Positions 44,107 through 52,461 of a stretch of DNA of 64,000 bases are shown piece by piece. The first letter of the stretch is position 1. Every line of letters starts with the position of its first letter. This stretch comes from Streptomyces sp. RKAG293 (GTDB lineage Bacteria; Actinomycetota; Actinomycetes; Streptomycetales; Streptomycetaceae). The stretch is from positions 2,982,501 through 3,046,500 of the forward strand of contig NZ_JAJOZB010000001.1 in assembly GCF_023701745.1 (NCBI RefSeq). The letters are read 5' to 3'. Position numbers and translations under genes: made by a program. Below the pieces are notes generated by a model, which saw only the letters and a list, made by a program, of their open reading frames with translations, did no database searches and was not told the DNA's origin.

Positions 44107-44892
44107 ATGTCCATGACCCGCCGTACCGTGCTGCAGGTCGCCGCCGCCGGAGCGCTGCTCACCGGCTGTGCGGACGGCCGGCCCTCCGCCGCCGGGGCCT
44201 CCCCGGATCCCGCGGCCAGCAAGGCGCCCCCCGAGCACCCGCCCGCCGCATCCGCCTCCGCTCGCCCCGCACTGCCACCGCTGCCGCCCGGCCTGCCCGC
44301 GCAGATCGAGCACGGGCCCAGAGACCGCCCCCAGGTCGCGCTCACCTTCCACGGCCGGGGCGAACCGGCCATCGCCACCGCCCTGCTGACCGAGGCGGAG
44401 AAGGCCGGGGCACGGCTGACGGTGCTGGCCGTCGGCGAGTGGCTCGACGAGTACCCGCAACTCGCCCGCCGGATCCTCGACGGCGGTCATGAGCTGGGCA
44501 ACCACACCCAGACCCACGGCAACATCTGCGCGATGGGCGCGGCCGCCGCGACCGCCGAGATCACCGGCTGCGCGGACCGGCTGCGCAAGCTCACCGGTTC
44601 GCCCGGCCGCTGGTTCCGGCCCTCCCAGGCCCGGCTGGCCACCCCGCTCGTCGAACGCCTCGCCCGGCAGGCGGGATACGAGCACGTCCTCGCGTACGAC
44701 GTGGACTCCCTCGACTTCACCGAACCCGGAACCGGGGCCGTCCGGGCCAAGGTGGCCAAGGACGTCGGCCCTGGATCCGTGGTGAGCCTGCACTTCGGGT
44801 ACGCCGGCACGATCGCCGCACTGCCCGGGATCCTCGACGACCTGAAACGGCGCGGGCTGCGCGCCGTGACCACGACGGAGCTACTGACCTGA
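44107..44892 (+). CDS. polysaccharide deacetylase-like (NodB fold) lipoprotein with altered motif 1
   Basis: 261 residues. It starts MSMTRRTVLQVAAAGALLTGC, a Tat-like or lipoprotein signal with lipobox LLTGC. The NodB homology domain spans about 70-255. Motif 2 (metal-binding H-x3-H) is intact as GHELGNHTQTHG, and motif 3 is RWFRPSQA. Motif 1, normally TFDDGP with the catalytic base, reads TFHGRGE. Related actinobacterial proteins with TFHG are known to me, so this is likely a stable variant, but classical deacetylase chemistry is doubtful. It is coupled by TGATG to the next gene. Confidence 0.85.
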   Translation: MSMTRRTVLQVAAAGALLTGCADGRPSAAGASPDPAASKAPPEHPPAASASARPALPPLPPGLPAQIEHGPRDRPQVALTFHGRGEPAIATALLTEAEKAGARLTVLAVGEWLDEYPQLARRILDGGHELGNHTQTHGNICAMGAAAATAEITGCADRLRKLTGSPGRWFRPSQARLATPLVERLARQAGYEHVLAYDVDSLDFTEPGTGAVRAKVAKDVGPGSVVSLHFGYAGTIAALPGILDDLKRRGLRAVTTTELLT

Positions 44893-46085
44893 TGCGTCCT
44901 GTGTACCGTGTGCGCCCCGCCGCCCTGCTCGCCGTCGCCATCGCCCTCGTGACCGCCACCGCGGGCTGCGGGAAGGACGGCACCGAACAGCACGCGCCCT
45001 CTCCCGCGGCCACCAAGGCCGCCGTCAGGTCGGCCCCGGCCAAGATCCTGCCCCAGGGCCTGCCGGGCATGCCGCCGGTGCTCGACCCGAAGGACGTCTA
45101 CTCGGCGGACCGCCCCAACGCGCTCTCCCCGGTGGTGAAGGGCTTCCCGTCCCGGGTCTACGTGCCGAACACCAACTCCAACACGGTGTCGGTGATCGAC
45201 CCGAAGACGTACAAGGTCATCGAGACGATCCCGGTGGGTGAGCAGCCGCAGCACGTCGTCCCGTCCTGGGACCTCAAGACGCTCTGGGTCAACAACGACG
45301 TCGGCAACTCGCTGACCCCGATCGACCCGGCGACCGGCCGTGCCGGATCCATGGTCCAGGTGCACGACCCCTACAACCTGTACTTCACCCCGGACGGCAA
45401 GTACGCGGTGGTGATGGCCTCCCTCGACCGCGAGCTGGTCTTCCGCGACGCGCACAGCATGAAGATCAAGAAGACCGTCCCGGTGCCCTGCTACGGCGTC
45501 AACCACGCGGACTTCTCGCCCGACGGCCGGTACTTCATCGTCTCCTGCGAGTTCTCCGCGGAGCTGCTCAAGGTCGACACCGCGAAGATGGAGATCGTCG
45601 GCAAGCAGCGGCTGCCGTTCGACGGCGCGATGCCGCAGGACGTGAAGATGTCCCCCGACGGCAAGACCTGGTACGTCGCCGACATGATGGCCGACGGCAT
45701 GTGGGTGCTGAACGGCGACACGTTCTCCAAGCCGACCCTGATGCCCACCGGCAAGGGCTGCCACGGCCTCTACGTCAGCCGTGACTCGAAGTCGATGTAC
45801 ATCTCGAACCGCGGCGAGGGGTCGGTGTCGGTGCTGGACTTCGCCACCAACAAGCTCATCCACAAGTGGGAGATCCCGGGCGGCGGCAGCCCCGACATGG
45901 GCGGTGTGTCCGCCGACGGCAAGGTGCTGTGGCTGTCGGGGCGCTACAACGCCGAGGTCTACGCGATCGACACCACCGACGGCCACACGATCGCCAAGAT
46001 CCCGGTCGGCTCGGGCCCGCACGGCCTGGCCGTCTACCCGCAGCCGGGCCGCTACTCGCTCGGCCACACCGGCATCTTCCGCTAG
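44892..46085 (+). CDS. YncE-like beta-propeller lipoprotein
   Basis: 397 residues from ATG 44892, overlapping the deacetylase stop. The signal peptide ends in lipobox TAGCG. The mature protein is a seven-bladed-type propeller with repeats of the form VYVPNTNSNTVSVIDPKTYKV, VFRDAHSMKI, LLKVDTAKMEIV, VLDFATNKLIHKW and VYAIDTTDGHTI, typical of YVTN/YncE proteins. No catalytic motif is seen. It probably binds a ligand or partner at the cell surface and closes the polysaccharide locus. Confidence 0.87.
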   Translation: MRPVYRVRPAALLAVAIALVTATAGCGKDGTEQHAPSPAATKAAVRSAPAKILPQGLPGMPPVLDPKDVYSADRPNALSPVVKGFPSRVYVPNTNSNTVSVIDPKTYKVIETIPVGEQPQHVVPSWDLKTLWVNNDVGNSLTPIDPATGRAGSMVQVHDPYNLYFTPDGKYAVVMASLDRELVFRDAHSMKIKKTVPVPCYGVNHADFSPDGRYFIVSCEFSAELLKVDTAKMEIVGKQRLPFDGAMPQDVKMSPDGKTWYVADMMADGMWVLNGDTFSKPTLMPTGKGCHGLYVSRDSKSMYISNRGEGSVSVLDFATNKLIHKWEIPGGGSPDMGGVSADGKVLWLSGRYNAEVYAIDTTDGHTIAKIPVGSGPHGLAVYPQPGRYSLGHTGIFR

Positions 46086-46092
46086 GCCGTGG

Positions 46093-46260
46093 CCTAGGGC
46101 CTGTCGTCTGGATCTCCGCGGCGTCGCGGTGTCCAGCACGCACATCTGCCGCGTTGTCGTCGGTCGACGACGCTCCGCGTCGCCTCCCTCCTCCGCCTTG
46201 CAGCTGCACGCACCGGACACCGCTCCTTCCCCCACGGAGATCCAGACGACAGACCCTAGG
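46093..46260. mobile_element. 168-bp MITE-like element with long terminal inverted repeats
   Basis: The ends are inverted repeats of 26 bp with 25 matches: 46093-46118 begins CCTAGGGCCTGTCGTCTGG and 46235-46260 is its complement apart from one base. A second, inner inverted pair (GCGGTGTCC at 46126-46134, GGACACCGC at 46215-46223) lies inside. There is no coding potential. Both ends carry CTAG, which could be a target duplication of an IS5-like transposase or part of the repeat. It sits exactly between two stop codons, of the propeller gene and the convergent serine hydrolase, where it may also act as a terminator. Confidence 0.7.
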
Positions 46261-46271
46261 GCCCCGGGGTT

Positions 46272-47372
46272 CTAGGGCCCCGAGGTCTCCGACGCCTTCA
46301 GAACGCTCCGGGCCAGGCAGGTGGCGGCTGCGGCCCGGGGCGCGCTGCCCTCCCGCCAGGTACGGCTGGGGTGCACCGAGTTGGTGAGCAGCACCAGGAA
46401 CGTGTCGGTGGCGGGGTCGATCACCAGGCTCGTACCGGTGAAACCGCTGTGCCCGACGGCGCCGTGGCCGGCCAGCTCGCCCATCTGGCCGGGGTGGTCG
46501 GTCTCGAAGCCGGGGTACGGCCCGCAGCCGTCGAGCAGCGCCCGGCAGAACAGGGCCAGGTCCCACGCGGTGGAGAAGAGCCCCGCGTGCCCGCTGACCC
46601 CGCCCGCCGCGTAGGCGTTCTCGTCGTGCACGACGCCGTGCACCATGCCGCGGTCGAGCTTGCCCCAGGGCCGCCGCTGGTCCTCGGTCGCGGCGATCCG
46701 GGGCAGCAGGGCGGCGGGTGGGTTGTAGCCGGTGTCGGTCATCCCGAGCGGCCCGGTGATCCCGTCCCTGACCAGGACGTCCAGCGGCTGTCCCGTGGCC
46801 CGTTCCAGCACCTGCTGGAGGGCGATCAGATTGAGGTCGGAGTAGATCCGGACGGTGCCCGGCGGGTGCAGCGGCTTCTCGTCCCACAGCAGCCGCAGCC
46901 GGGCCGGCACGGTGGGCAGGTCGTAGAACGGCAGCTCGGGCCGGAAGCCGGAGGTGTGGTCGAGCAGCTGCCGTACGGTGATGTCCGCCTTGCCCGCGGC
47001 GGCGAACTCCGGCACGTACGAGGCGACCGGCCGGTCGAGGTCCAGGAGCCGAGCGGCGACGACGGCCGTGAAGAGCTTGCTGACGGACGCCAGGTCGAAG
47101 ACCGTGTCGGGCCGCATCGGCACCCACCGCTCCGGCGGCAGCTCCACACCGCGGTCGGCGGCCGCGTCGTAGCCCGCGTACCGCACCGCCCAGCCGACCG
47201 CCTCGTGCAGCGCGACGACCTGGCCACGCCCGGCGAGCACGACCGCTCCCGCGCACCAGGGGTGGTCCGGCGACGGCTCCAGGGCGGTCCTCAGCCCGGG
47301 GACGATCCGCCGCAGCTCTCCGGCGTCGAGGCCGGCCTCAGGGCAGGTACCTCTCGACAGCGGCGGCGCCAT
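46272..47372 (-). CDS. serine hydrolase of the beta-lactamase class C/penicillin-binding protein family
   Basis: 366 residues. The catalytic SxxK is in DLASVSKLF (about residue 97), the YxN-like motif in IYSDLNLIALQ, and the third motif is probably HSGFTGTSL. The family segments LLDHTSGF and GGVSGHAGLFSTAWDLA are present. No signal peptide is visible. It could hydrolyse esters or peptides; beta-lactam resistance cannot be inferred. It overlaps the small gene upstream by 35 bp. Confidence 0.9.
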   Translation of the reverse strand: MAPPLSRGTCPEAGLDAGELRRIVPGLRTALEPSPDHPWCAGAVVLAGRGQVVALHEAVGWAVRYAGYDAAADRGVELPPERWVPMRPDTVFDLASVSKLFTAVVAARLLDLDRPVASYVPEFAAAGKADITVRQLLDHTSGFRPELPFYDLPTVPARLRLLWDEKPLHPPGTVRIYSDLNLIALQQVLERATGQPLDVLVRDGITGPLGMTDTGYNPPAALLPRIAATEDQRRPWGKLDRGMVHGVVHDENAYAAGGVSGHAGLFSTAWDLALFCRALLDGCGPYPGFETDHPGQMGELAGHGAVGHSGFTGTSLVIDPATDTFLVLLTNSVHPSRTWREGSAPRAAAATCLARSVLKASETSGP

Positions 47373-47535
47373 GCTCCTCCAGCTCCTTGCGGGCCCTCTC
47401 GATACGGGCGGGAGTGGGTTCGCGGCCGGAGAGCATCACCAGGTCCTCCGGATCGACCGCGTTCTCGGACCCGGTGTGCAGCACGCTGTCGGCGGTCTTG
47501 AACGCCCAGCGGTTCCCGTCGATCGGCTCGGACAT
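47338..47535 (-). CDS. small acidic protein, 65 residues, function unknown
   Basis: It starts MSEPIDGNRWAFKTADSVL after a GGAGG ribosome-binding site. It is soluble, with a helical C-terminus (TPARIERARKELEEHGAAAVERYLP). It overlaps the serine hydrolase start by 35 bp in another frame, so the two are likely coupled. I do not recognise a family. Confidence 0.65.
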   Translation of the reverse strand: MSEPIDGNRWAFKTADSVLHTGSENAVDPEDLVMLSGREPTPARIERARKELEEHGAAAVERYLP

Positions 47536-47551
47536 TCCTGCCTCCTGATGA

Positions 47552-48820
47552 CTACGGTGCATCCACCCTACGACGCCACGGGCGGCACAGCCCGGCGAAG
47601 CATCCGACGGCGATCAGCGCGCAGACCAGCTGGACCACCGCCATCGGGACCGCCGTGTGCTCCCCCGCGATCCCGACCAGCGGCGAGACGACCGCGCCGA
47701 TGAGGAACGAGGTCGTGCCGAGCAGGGCCGACGCGGAGCCGGCCGCGTGCTTGGTGCGCATCAGCGCCAGCGCGTTCGTGTTGGGCAGCGCCAGACCCAT
47801 GGCCGACATCAGGACGAACAGGCCCGCCGCCATCGGGACGAGCCCCACCCGGCCGAACATCCCGGACGCCATCACCAGCAGCGCCACGGCGGCCAGCGTG
47901 ATGACCGCGAGGCCGACGCCGAGCGCCTTGTCGAGGCTGAACCGGCCGATCAGCACCTTGCCGTTGAGCTGGCCGACCGCGACGAGACCGACCGAGTTCA
48001 GGCCGAAGAGCAGGCTGAAGGTCTGCGGGGACGCGCCGTAGATGTCCTGCACGACGAAGGCCGAGGCGGAGATGTACGCGAAGAGCGCGGCGAAGGCGAA
48101 GCCGCCCGCGAGCATGTAGCCGGTGAAGGCCCGGTCGGCGAGCAGCCCGCGCATCGCGGAGAGCGTCTCGCCGAGGCCGCCGCTGTGCCGGTCCGCCGGG
48201 GCGAGGGTCTCGTCCAGCTGCCGCCAGACCAGCAGGGTGAGCAGCACGCCGATCACCGTCAGGACGCCGAAGACGCCGCGCCAGTCGGTGAGCCGCAGCA
48301 CCTGGCCGCCGATGACGGGCGCGATGACCGGGGCGACCCCGGAGACGAGCATGAGGGTGGAGAAGAACCGGGCCATCTCGACGCCGTCGTACAGATCACG
48401 GACGACGGCACGGGCGATGACGATGCCCGCGGCGCCCGCCAGGCCCTGGAACAGCCGGAAGGCGATCAGCAGCTCGGCGCTGGGCGCGAAGGCGCAGACG
48501 GCGGTGGCGATGACGTAGACCACCATGCCGGCGAGGAGCGGACGGCGGCGCCCCCATTTGTCGCTCATCGGCCCGACGACCAGCTGCCCGAGCGCCATGC
48601 CGGCCAGGCAGGCGGTGAGGGTGAGCTGGATGGTCGCGGCCGGGCTGTGCAGCGCGTCGGTGACCTTCGGCAGGGCCGGCAGGTACATGTCCATGGAGAG
48701 CGGTGCCAGCGCGGTCAGCCCGCCCAGCACCAGCGTGACGAGCCACCCGGTACGGCGCTGCACGGCGAGCCGTTGCGCGTCGGATATTCGCGCGTCGGCG
48801 CTCGGGCCGGCTTCCTGCAT
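47552..48820 (-). CDS. Bcr/CflA-family drug efflux MFS transporter
   Basis: 422 residues with about twelve transmembrane helices. The Bcr/CflA signature MDMYLPALPKVTDAL lies in the first helix, MFS motif A is GPMSDKWGRRRPLL and ARAVVRDLYDG follows helix 4. Members export chloramphenicol, bicyclomycin or similar compounds by proton antiport. The gene is followed 17 bp later by the small 65-residue gene. Confidence 0.92.
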   Translation of the reverse strand: MQEAGPSADARISDAQRLAVQRRTGWLVTLVLGGLTALAPLSMDMYLPALPKVTDALHSPAATIQLTLTACLAGMALGQLVVGPMSDKWGRRRPLLAGMVVYVIATAVCAFAPSAELLIAFRLFQGLAGAAGIVIARAVVRDLYDGVEMARFFSTLMLVSGVAPVIAPVIGGQVLRLTDWRGVFGVLTVIGVLLTLLVWRQLDETLAPADRHSGGLGETLSAMRGLLADRAFTGYMLAGGFAFAALFAYISASAFVVQDIYGASPQTFSLLFGLNSVGLVAVGQLNGKVLIGRFSLDKALGVGLAVITLAAVALLVMASGMFGRVGLVPMAAGLFVLMSAMGLALPNTNALALMRTKHAAGSASALLGTTSFLIGAVVSPLVGIAGEHTAVPMAVVQLVCALIAVGCFAGLCRPWRRRVDAP

Positions 48821-48900
48821 GGGGCACCCCCGATAATCGTTGAAACCTTGCCTATCCTTTCAGGCATTCACACGTGGTCGAGACCTGATGAGGCGGACGC

Positions 48901-50052
48901 ATGGTGCACGGCGGGCACGACGAGCATGGCGCAGACGGCGGACACGGCATAGAAGGCGTTTCCGGCTCGTCCGGCGCATCCGGTTCATCCGGCTCGTCCG
49001 GAGCTGGGGGTGGCGCTGTGGGCGGCGCCGTGGGCGGCGCGGGGGGCGTGGGCCGTGACCGGCCGATCCGGTGGGGGATCCTGGCGACCGGCGGCATCGC
49101 CGCCACCTTCACCGAGGCCCTGCTGACCCTGCCGGACGCCGAGGTCGTCGCGGTGGGCTCCCGCAGTATCGGCTCCGCCAAGACCTTCGCCGACCGCTAC
49201 GGCATCGATCGCGCCTACGGGAGCTGGGCCGAGCTCGCCCAGGACGACAGCCTCGACGTCGTCTACGTCGCGACCCCGCACTCCGCGCACCGCACCGCCG
49301 CCGGGCTCTGCCTGGAAGCCGGCCGCGCCGTGCTGTGCGAGAAGGCGTTCACGGTCAACGTCCGCGAGGCCGCGGAGCTGACCGCCCTCGCCGCCGACCG
49401 CGGCAGCTTCCTGATGGAAGCGATGTGGATGTACTGCAACCCGCTGATCCTGCGCATGGCCGACCTCGTACGGGACGGCGCCATCGGCGAGATCACCACC
49501 ATCCACGCCGACTTCGGGATCGCCGGCCCGTTCGCCGCCGACCACCGGCTCCGTGACCCCGCCCAGGCCGGCGGCGCGCTCCTCGACCTCGGCGTCTACC
49601 CCGTCTCCTTCGCGCACCTGCTGCTCGGCGAGCCCGACACCGTCCGGGCCACCGCCCACCTCACCCCGGAGGGCGTCGACGACAACACCGGCATCGTCCT
49701 GGGCTGGGACAGCGGCGCACTCGCCCTCCTCAGCTGCTCCATCACCTCCGGCACCCCCGTCACCGCCTCGGTGACCGGCTCCACGGGACGCATCGAAATC
49801 CCGCACGGCTACTTCCACCCCGACCGCTTCACCCTCCACCGCGACGGCCACGAGCCCCGGGAGTACCTGCTCTCCGAGGTCACCGACGTCCCGGAGCGCG
49901 ACAGCCTGCGGCACGAGGCCGCCGAGGTCATGCGGTGCCTGCGGGCCGGCGAGACCCAGTCGCCGCTCGTGCCGCTGGCGGGGACGCTCGCCGTCATGCG
50001 CACCCTGGACGCCGTCCGCGAGCAGATCGGGGTGCGGTACCCGGGCGAGTGA
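48901..50052 (+). CDS. Gfo/Idh/MocA-family oxidoreductase with a Gly/Ser-rich N-terminal extension
   Basis: 383 residues from ATG 48901. The Rossmann fold starts at about residue 55 (IRWGILATGGIAATFTEAL), followed by YVATPHSAHRTAA and CEKAFTVNVREA, where family members usually have EKP. The C-terminal beta domain has GALLDLGVYPVSF. These enzymes oxidise or reduce sugars with NAD(P). The first roughly 50 residues are Gly/Ser/Ala repeats unlike a normal domain; GTG 49048 just before the fold is an alternative start, though its ribosome site would be too close. It diverges from the Bcr/CflA gene. Confidence 0.87.
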   Translation: MVHGGHDEHGADGGHGIEGVSGSSGASGSSGSSGAGGGAVGGAVGGAGGVGRDRPIRWGILATGGIAATFTEALLTLPDAEVVAVGSRSIGSAKTFADRYGIDRAYGSWAELAQDDSLDVVYVATPHSAHRTAAGLCLEAGRAVLCEKAFTVNVREAAELTALAADRGSFLMEAMWMYCNPLILRMADLVRDGAIGEITTIHADFGIAGPFAADHRLRDPAQAGGALLDLGVYPVSFAHLLLGEPDTVRATAHLTPEGVDDNTGIVLGWDSGALALLSCSITSGTPVTASVTGSTGRIEIPHGYFHPDRFTLHRDGHEPREYLLSEVTDVPERDSLRHEAAEVMRCLRAGETQSPLVPLAGTLAVMRTLDAVREQIGVRYPGE

Positions 50053-50071
50053 CGGATCGCTGAGGGTCGTC

Positions 50072-50128
50072 GGGCTCTGTTCGCGGGGCTTTGTTCGTGA
50101 GGCTCTGTTCGCGGGGCTCTGTTCGTGA
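50072..50128 (+). repeat. four copies of a 14-bp tandem repeat
   Basis: Four near-identical 14-mers of the form GGCTCTGTTCGCGG / GGCTCTGTTCGTGA alternate, giving two 28-bp units. They lie in the 135-bp gap between the oxidoreductase stop and the next gene, about 60 bp before its start. They could form operator sites or a variable leader. Confidence 0.75.
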
Positions 50129-50186
50129 GGCCCGGGATCCTCCGGAGGGCCCGGCGCACGGCGCCCGGAGAATTAGGATCGGGTCC

Positions 50187-51125
50187 ATGGCTGAGTTGCT
50201 GACGCACGACGGGACCTGGACGTTCGACGACAAGGTCATCCGTATCGTCCCAGGCCGTGACCGGGGGGTGCACAAGCTCCGGCAGACGCTGGGCGAGGTC
50301 GCCGTGCCGCTTCACGCGGTGGCCGGCATCGCCTACGAGCCGGGCCGCAAGGGCGGCAGGCTCCGCCTGCGGCTGCGGGACGGCGCCGACCCGCTCCTGT
50401 ACGCCACGGGCGGCGGCCTGCCGGACGCCGCCGATCCGTACCAGGTGGCCGTGGACCCGGACCGTACGGGCGTCGCCGAGTACTTCGCCGACGAGGTGCG
50501 CAACGCCCTGCTGCTGGACCAGGTGCCGACCGGCCCGACCGACTCCTATCTGCTGCCCGGCCCCAAGGTGCCCCTGTCGGCGAGCGGCGGCGACGGTGCC
50601 GCGACCTTCGACGGGGACCGGGTGGCCATCACCTGGAACTGGATGGCGGAGGAGGGCAAGAAGTCGGCCGGCGCCCGTGAACTGGCGCTCGGCGACCTGG
50701 CCGGGGTGGAGTGGCGCCCCAACGTCGGCCTGGAGAACGGGCATCTGCGCTTCCGCGTCAAGGGCGCGCAGGCCACCACCCAGCCGCCCAAGCACGACCC
50801 CAACAGCATCGTCCTGTGGGGCCTGAAGAAGGAGCTCGGGCACACCGCGCTCCTCGCCGCGGCCGTCGCGGCGCGCCTGCCGCACCCTTCCGACTCCGGT
50901 CAGACGGGCCAGACCGGTCAGACCGGCCGGCGGCCCGAACTGCTCGCCAAGCCGCCGGTGCCGGCGCCCGAGGACGCCGTCCCGGCGCAGGTCACCGACC
51001 ACGCCGAGGACCCGGACGCGCTGCTGCGGCGGCTGCGCGAACTGGGCGACCTCAAGCGCGACGGGATACTGACGGACGAGGAGTTCACCGCCGCCAAGTC
51101 CGCCCTGCTGCGCCGGTTCGGCTGA
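50187..51125 (+). CDS. DUF4429/SHOCT-domain protein
   Basis: 312 residues from ATG 50187. Two beta-rich DUF4429-type halves (LLTHDGTWTFDDKVIRIVPGRDRG, PLHAVAGIAYEPGRKGGRLRLRLRDG; then ATFDGDRVAITWNWM, LRFRVKGA) are joined by a linker with three QTG repeats to a C-terminal SHOCT motif (LLRRLRELGDLKRDGILTDEEFTAAKSALL). Such proteins are common in Streptomyces. Membrane or oligomer association through SHOCT is possible; the function is unknown. Confidence 0.88.
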   Translation: MAELLTHDGTWTFDDKVIRIVPGRDRGVHKLRQTLGEVAVPLHAVAGIAYEPGRKGGRLRLRLRDGADPLLYATGGGLPDAADPYQVAVDPDRTGVAEYFADEVRNALLLDQVPTGPTDSYLLPGPKVPLSASGGDGAATFDGDRVAITWNWMAEEGKKSAGARELALGDLAGVEWRPNVGLENGHLRFRVKGAQATTQPPKHDPNSIVLWGLKKELGHTALLAAAVAARLPHPSDSGQTGQTGQTGRRPELLAKPPVPAPEDAVPAQVTDHAEDPDALLRRLRELGDLKRDGILTDEEFTAAKSALLRRFG

Positions 51126-51158
51126 CCGTCGCCTTCTGCGCCCACGGGCTTGTGCCGG

Positions 51159-51470
51159 CTACTGCGCTCCGTGGCCCGGGGCGATGGCCGCGATGCGGGC
51201 GGCCAGGCCGAAGTCCTTCGCCGTCAGCCGGCTGCCGGCCGAATGCGTGGTGATCGACACGCCGAGCGTGTCGTATCCGAGGGTGAGATCCGAGTGGTGG
51301 TCCAGCTCGGCCTGCACCTGCGCGATGTGCACCGCGAGGATCGCGGCGGGCAGGTGCGCCAGCCGGTACGTACGGACGAGAGCGGTCCCGTCCGCGGAGA
51401 GTTCCCAGCCCGGGAGTTCCGCGAGACGGTCGGCGATCTCCTTGTCGGACAGCGGGTCGACGATCGGCAT
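51159..51470 (-). CDS. 4a-hydroxytetrahydrobiopterin dehydratase (pterin carbinolamine dehydratase)
   Basis: 103 residues from ATG 51470 with GGAGGC upstream. The family motif is complete: LPGWEL near the start, ELDHHSDLTLGYDTLGVSITTHSAGSRLTAKDF (HH, later H and D) in the middle, quoted in two parts as ELDHHSDLTLGYD and VSITTHSAGSRLTAKDF. It dehydrates the pterin carbinolamine formed by aromatic amino acid hydroxylases. It is convergent with the DUF4429 gene and divergent from the SDR gene; no hydroxylase is linked. Confidence 0.93.
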   Translation of the reverse strand: MPIVDPLSDKEIADRLAELPGWELSADGTALVRTYRLAHLPAAILAVHIAQVQAELDHHSDLTLGYDTLGVSITTHSAGSRLTAKDFGLAARIAAIAPGHGAQ

Positions 51471-51546
51471 ACGGCCTCCTGCGGGACGGTGGTCACCTTC
51501 GGGTCGGCGCTGATCTCCATCCTCGCACCGCATACCCTGCGATGCC

Positions 51547-52350
51547 ATGAGTGAGATCCAGAAGGTGGCAGTGGTGACGGGCGCCGGATCCGGCGTGGGG
51601 CGCGCGGTGGCGCTCGCGCTGACCGGAGCCGGCTGGTCGGTGGCGCTCGCGGGCCGCCGTGCGGAGGCGCTGGAGGAGACCGCCCGGCTGGCGGCGGCGC
51701 AGTCGGACGGGGACGCGGGGGCGGCCGGGGACACCGGAGCGCTGCCAGGCGGCCGCACCCTCGTCGTGCCCGCCGACGTGACCCGGCCCGAGGACGTCGA
51801 CCGGCTCTTCGCGTCGGTGCGGAACGGTTTCGGGCCGCTCGGCCTGCTGTTCAACAACGCCGGGATGTTCGGGCCGCCGGTGCCGCTGGAGGACCTCACG
51901 TACGAGCAGTGGCGCTCGGTCGTCGACGTCAACCTCACCGGCGCGTTCCTGTGCGCGCAGGGGGCGTTCCGGGCGATGAAGGAGCAGGACCCGCAGGGCG
52001 GCCGGATCATCAACAACGGCTCGATCTCGGCGCATGTGCCGCGCCCGAACAGCGTCGCGTACACCTCCACCAAGCACGCGGTGACCGGTCTGACGAAGTC
52101 CCTGTCCCTGGACGGCCGCGCGTACCGGATCGCCTGCGGCCAGATCGACATCGGCAACGCGGCGACCGAGATGACCGCCCGGATGACGACCGGGGTCCAG
52201 CAGGCCGACGGCACGACGGCGGTGGAACCGGTGATGGACGTGACCGATGTGGCGCGCACGGTGCTGCACATGGCCGGGCTGCCGCTGGAGGCGAACGTGC
52301 AGTTCGCGACGGTGATGGCGACGGCGATGCCGTACATCGGGCGCGGCTGA
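51547..52350 (+). CDS. short-chain dehydrogenase/reductase
   Basis: 267 residues. Cofactor motif [10 protein letters not shown] (residues 11-20), NNAGMFG and the catalytic YxxxK in [11 protein letters not shown], with the upstream serine in [10 protein letters not shown] ten-residue Asp/Ala/Gly insertion follows helix C. The specific substrate is unknown. It stands alone with its start 76 bp from the dehydratase start. Confidence 0.92.
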   Translation: MSEIQKVAVVTGAGSGVGRAVALALTGAGWSVALAGRRAEALEETARLAAAQSDGDAGAAGDTGALPGGRTLVVPADVTRPEDVDRLFASVRNGFGPLGLLFNNAGMFGPPVPLEDLTYEQWRSVVDVNLTGAFLCAQGAFRAMKEQDPQGGRIINNGSISAHVPRPNSVAYTSTKHAVTGLTKSLSLDGRAYRIACGQIDIGNAATEMTARMTTGVQQADGTTAVEPVMDVTDVARTVLHMAGLPLEANVQFATVMATAMPYIGRG

Positions 52351-52461
52351 CCGGCCGGACTCCGCCGGACCGCGGTTTGTTGACTATTCGTCAGCAAAGC
52401 TGTTCCGCTCTCAAGATCCTCGCGCTACGGTCCCGCTCCCGACCAGGAAGGGGATCCCCGT

